From NCBI GenBank assembly GCA_035629075.1, contig DASPIK010000103.1, positions 1-64,000 of the forward strand: 64,000 nt of DNA. Direction: 5' to 3'. This document shows positions 61,610 through 64,000 of the stretch, piece by piece. The notes below the pieces were generated by a model. The model did not search any database. It worked only from the letters and a program-made list of their open reading frames with translations, and was not told the origin of the DNA. The DNA comes from JAEZPW01 sp035629075 (GTDB lineage: Bacteria; Acidobacteriota; Terriglobia; Terriglobales; Acidobacteriaceae). Numbering within the stretch: the stretch's first letter is position 1; each line of letters starts with the position of its first letter. Position numbers and translations under genes: made by a program.

Positions 61610-62878
61610 ATGAGTACCGCGGCGATGCCGACGCCCTCCCACGTGCACGACCTTGGAGTTCGGCGGTCGGTCCTGGAGGACCTCGCGCTCAAAATTCTCT
61701 ACTTGCAGGGCGAACTTTCGCTTAGCCAATTGGCTGAGCAGATGCACGTGACTCTCAATATCGCGGATGAACTATTCCAGCGATTGAGGAAGGAGCAGGT
61801 CGTTGAGGTCACGGGTATGACCGGAGCTGTGCATCGAATTAACACTACCTCCGGCGGGAAGAATCGCGCGTTGGAACTGCTGGCGGTCAATGGGTATGCG
61901 GGGCCCGCACCGGTGTCGTTCACAGACTACGTTGCGAGGGTGCGTGCTCAGAGCATTCGAAAACTTCAGGTGAAACCTGCCGACGTTCAGGCCGCTTTTC
62001 AGCATCTCGTTCTAGAGCCGCACATGCTATTGCGGCTGGGCACAGCGCTCACGTCAGGGCGGGCCATCTTTCTCTATGGTTCAACAGGAACCGGCAAAAC
62101 GACCATAGCCGAAACACTTACACGTTTGCTGTTTCGCGAAAGCGTCTGGATCCCTCACGCCGTGGAACTCGATGGGCAGATCATCACGGTCTACGATCCG
62201 CTCGTACATCGAGTGAGCGATCAGCCCGCGCATCACGGTCATGACCAGCGTTGGGTATTTTGCCGGCGGCCGCGCGTGCTCGTTGGTGGCGAGTTGACGG
62301 TGGAAATGCTTGATCTGCAGTTCAATCCAACTGCCCGGTTCTATACCGCTCCGGTCCAGTTGAAAGCCAATAACGGTCTGCTGATCATCGATGATTTCGG
62401 ACGTCAACGCATCAGCCCTTCTGAGTTGTTGAACAGGTGGGTCGTGCCCCTTGACCGGCATATCGATTTCCTGACACTTGCGGGTGGCAAGAAAATGGAG
62501 ATCCCGTTCGACCTGTTCGTCGTATTCGCGACCAACCTCGATCCCGGGAAATTAGTTGACGAAGCGTTTCTCCGTCGCATCCAGACTAAGATCAAGGTGA
62601 CTTTTGTCCCTCCCGAGCAGTTCCACAAGATTTTCGAGAATGTCTGCAAAGAATACCGGCTGGAGTACAGCAAAGAGGTCGTGGACCACGCGATATCCAT
62701 TATTCAAAACGAGATGAAGCAGCCTCTTCGCGCGTGTTATCCGCGAGATGTCGTCCAGCAGATCGTATGGGCTTCGAAGTATGTGTCTCGGGAGCCGGTT
62801 CTGAGCTACGAATCAATAGAGTGGGCGTGTCGCAACTATTTCCTCGAACCTGCAGCCGAAGATTCACTCGATACGTAA
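61610..62878 (+). CDS. Winged-helix AAA ATPase of unknown role
   Basis: 422 residues. Residues ~18-90 look like a winged helix (VLEDLALKILYLQGELSLSQLAEQMHV...). Then a AAA+ core: Walker A YGSTGTGKTT (~156-165), Walker B LLIIDDFG (~258-265), sensor VVFATNLDP and an Arg-containing VDEAFLRRIQTKIKV. The C-terminal lid ends in RACYPRDVVQQIVWASKY. The order HTH-then-AAA with a MoxR/ExeA-like core is found in uncharacterised acidobacterial proteins. It could be a regulator or a remodelling ATPase. Divergent from the sigma-54 activator and followed by its own terminator. Confidence 0.75.
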   Translation: MSTAAMPTPSHVHDLGVRRSVLEDLALKILYLQGELSLSQLAEQMHVTLNIADELFQRLRKEQVVEVTGMTGAVHRINTTSGGKNRALELLAVNGYAGPAPVSFTDYVARVRAQSIRKLQVKPADVQAAFQHLVLEPHMLLRLGTALTSGRAIFLYGSTGTGKTTIAETLTRLLFRESVWIPHAVELDGQIITVYDPLVHRVSDQPAHHGHDQRWVFCRRPRVLVGGELTVEMLDLQFNPTARFYTAPVQLKANNGLLIIDDFGRQRISPSELLNRWVVPLDRHIDFLTLAGGKKMEIPFDLFVVFATNLDPGKLVDEAFLRRIQTKIKVTFVPPEQFHKIFENVCKEYRLEYSKEVVDHAISIIQNEMKQPLRACYPRDVVQQIVWASKYVSREPVLSYESIEWACRNYFLEPAAEDSLDT

Positions 62879-62898
62879 GATCGAACGCTGAGAACGAA

Positions 62899-62926
62899 AA
62901 GCCGTCCCATGCGGGGCGGCTTTTTT
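62899..62926 (+). terminator. Rho-independent terminator of the AAA ATPase gene
   Basis: Ten-base-pair stem (AAGCCGTCCC/GGGGCGGCTT, one G-U pair) with a 4-base loop, running straight into six Ts, 20 bp after the stop. It also lies just beyond the 3' end of the convergent thymidine kinase gene. Confidence 0.9.
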
Positions 62927-62947
62927 GCTTGTGCTCTCGATTGAAGT

Positions 62948-63562
62948 CTAGCCCTTCGAGTTCCCGGCGGCCATCGACTTGTTATGTTCCGCTTCCAACT
63001 TGGCGAGGTTTGGTTCGAAGCACCGACGGCAACGGGCTTCGTACATGCCGGCAGCGCCGACCACAACCAATTCGTCGCTGGCGACCAGGCGTTGCGTGTG
63101 CTTCGCCGGATTGCCGCAGCGCATGCATATGGCGAGGTCCTTAGTTATCTCGTCCGCAACGGCGAGCAGTTCCGGGATCGGGTGAAACGGACGTCCGAGG
63201 TAGTCAGTATCAAGGCCGGCGATGATGATTCGCTTGCCCATATCAGCGAGGCGAATGACCAGCTCTACCAGTTCCATGCCCAGGAACTGAGCTTCATCAA
63301 TGCCAATCACTTCCGTGCGCCAATCCAGCCTTTTCTCAATATCAGCGGCATCTCGCACGCATTCGGAGCGAATCTTCAACTCGCTGTGAGAAACGATATG
63401 GTCTTCCGAATAGCGCTGATCGATGCCGGGCTTGAATATCTGAACCCGTTGGCGTGCGATTTCGGCTCGACGAAGGCGGCGAATCAGTTCTTCGCTCTTG
63501 CCGCTAAACATGGGACCACAGATCACTTCAATCCAGCCCAGAGTACCTTTAGAAAAATTCAT
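62948..63562 (-). CDS. tdk: Thymidine kinase (type II)
   Basis: 204 residues. P-loop ICGPMFSGKSEELIRRL (~12-28), IGIDEAQFLG with the catalytic Glu, DTDYLGRPFHPIPELLA lasso-loop region, and two zinc Cys pairs (CMRCG and CRRC). Phosphorylates thymidine with ATP for dTTP salvage, which could also feed the dTDP-sugar pathway. ATG at 63562. Extends ~15 residues beyond the last zinc ligand with a Lys/Glu-rich tail. Confidence 0.95.
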   Translation of the reverse strand: MNFSKGTLGWIEVICGPMFSGKSEELIRRLRRAEIARQRVQIFKPGIDQRYSEDHIVSHSELKIRSECVRDAADIEKRLDWRTEVIGIDEAQFLGMELVELVIRLADMGKRIIIAGLDTDYLGRPFHPIPELLAVADEITKDLAICMRCGNPAKHTQRLVASDELVVVGAAGMYEARCRRCFEPNLAKLEAEHNKSMAAGNSKG

Positions 63563-63629
63563 ATCAGCCTGTGGAATGCAGTTTTAAATTCCTGGAACTT
63601 CAGTTACCACCAGTTTAGTCGCAGCCTGC

Positions 63630-64000
63630 TCATCGTGTGCCCATACAGGATGCGCGATGTTCGTTTATGGCTGCTGGTGCTGTGTGATGTTGGCGAATGA
63701 ATGTCTTCAACTCGTCGAAGTTGGAGAAGATCTCTGTTGCGCAGCCGAGAATCCATCCGCTGATCTGCTCGCGGGGCATGCCACACACCAAGTAAACGGG
63801 TATGCCACGCCTGTGCGCGACCGTGATTTCCGCCGCTGTGCCTGCACCACGCTGGGCAGCTTCGTCCCACAGCGCGATCACGCAGTCCGAGTATTTCTCG
63901 ACCCAGTCCAGATCCCACGCGATAATCTTCCGGATTACGCCACGAAAGCGCTCTTCCGCAGTCGTCTTCCAAGACCGAAAATCGCGAACCTCTTCTTCAG
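63630..64000 (-). CDS. Nucleoside 2-deoxyribosyltransferase-like protein, partial
   Basis: The frame is open from the window edge (about 123 residues visible) and its N-terminus lies beyond 64000. Residues near the edge read EEEVRDFRSWKTTAEERFRG, then AWDLDWVEKYSDCVIALWDE, GAGTAAEITVAHRRGIPVYLVCG. This is the D-x-x-I-A...G-T-x-x-E-I...A-x-x-x-G-I/K-P-V pattern of N-deoxyribosyltransferase/SLOG-like Rossmann proteins, with the Glu of TAAEI as the possible nucleophile. Located upstream of tdk on the same strand (67-bp gap), which suits a nucleoside-related role. The overlapping longer frame (63604-63972) is a shadow. Confidence 0.65.
   Translation of the reverse strand, partial: EEEVRDFRSWKTTAEERFRGVIRKIIAWDLDWVEKYSDCVIALWDEAAQRGAGTAAEITVAHRRGIPVYLVCGMPREQISGWILGCATEIFSNFDELKTFIRQHHTAPAAINEHRASCMGTR

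Noticed and set aside
63604..63972. 122-residue minus-strand frame near the right edge
   Set aside because: The overlapping frame running off the window (63630-64000) has a recognisable Rossmann-like pattern, while this one is basic and motif-free.

Overview
The window looks like a chromosomal segment of a soil-type Acidobacteriota (Terriglobia-like) bacterium. This is inferred from moderate-to-high G+C, secreted proteins built from ASH/Ig-like/DUF4082/LamG repeats, and paired sigma-54 regulators beside an exopolysaccharide (EPS) locus. No rRNA or marker gene is present to fix the taxonomy.

Layout: (1) 1-4012 is a 3.9-kb block bounded by near-identical ~112-bp inverted repeats. It holds small membrane proteins, an apparently 5'-truncated metallophosphoesterase and fragments of at least three unrelated genes (a methyltransferase, threonine dehydrogenase and a possible Clp-type ATPase), so it reads as a rearrangement graveyard. 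(2) 4013-10207 carries a secreted GH172 hydrolase and a plus-strand 1185-aa secreted beta-helix/ASH/DUF4082/FN3 protein that ends at a bidirectional terminator. (3) 10233-53193 is one uninterrupted minus-strand array of 32 genes (~43 kb, no gap over ~140 bp) for making, exporting and decorating a surface polysaccharide. (4) 53979-64000 holds a DegT-family protein lacking its PLP lysine, a histidine kinase/NtrC pair, an aldehyde dehydrogenase, tRNA-Arg(TCG), a second sigma-54 activator with a degenerate receiver, a winged-helix AAA ATPase, thymidine kinase and a partial gene.

The EPS array starts with a NusG-family (UpxY/LoaP-like) antiterminator. It continues with Wza-type export protein, outer-membrane barrel, Wzz/GumC co-polymerase, ExeA-like ATPase and BY-kinase; then rmlAB, a polyprenyl-phosphate glycosyltransferase, an epimerase, two ArnE/ArnF-like small transporters and an FAD oxidoreductase; then a 2193-aa secreted protein with a dimethylformamidase-like head; then the polyprenyl glycosylphosphotransferase, glycosyltransferases, methyltransferases, Wzy-like polymerase, asparagine synthase-like amidotransferase, two secreted beta-helix proteins, Wzx flippase and a GT39-like transferase; then a secreted copper-radical-oxidase protein, a PpiC-type foldase, and finally rmlC and rmlD. 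dTDP-L-rhamnose genes thus sit at both ends of the transcription unit.

Working model: a Wzx/Wzy-type rhamnose-containing EPS is assembled on undecaprenyl phosphate and exported through Wzz/Wza. A parallel Arn-like route (polyprenyl-phosphate sugar synthase, small flippase pair, GT-C transferase) may decorate it in the periplasm. Large secreted proteins (copper radical oxidase, dimethylformamidase-like giant, beta-helix proteins) may bind or modify the polymer. A candidate sigma-54 promoter ahead of the array and the nearby NtrC-type activators suggest enhancer-dependent control, but this is inference.
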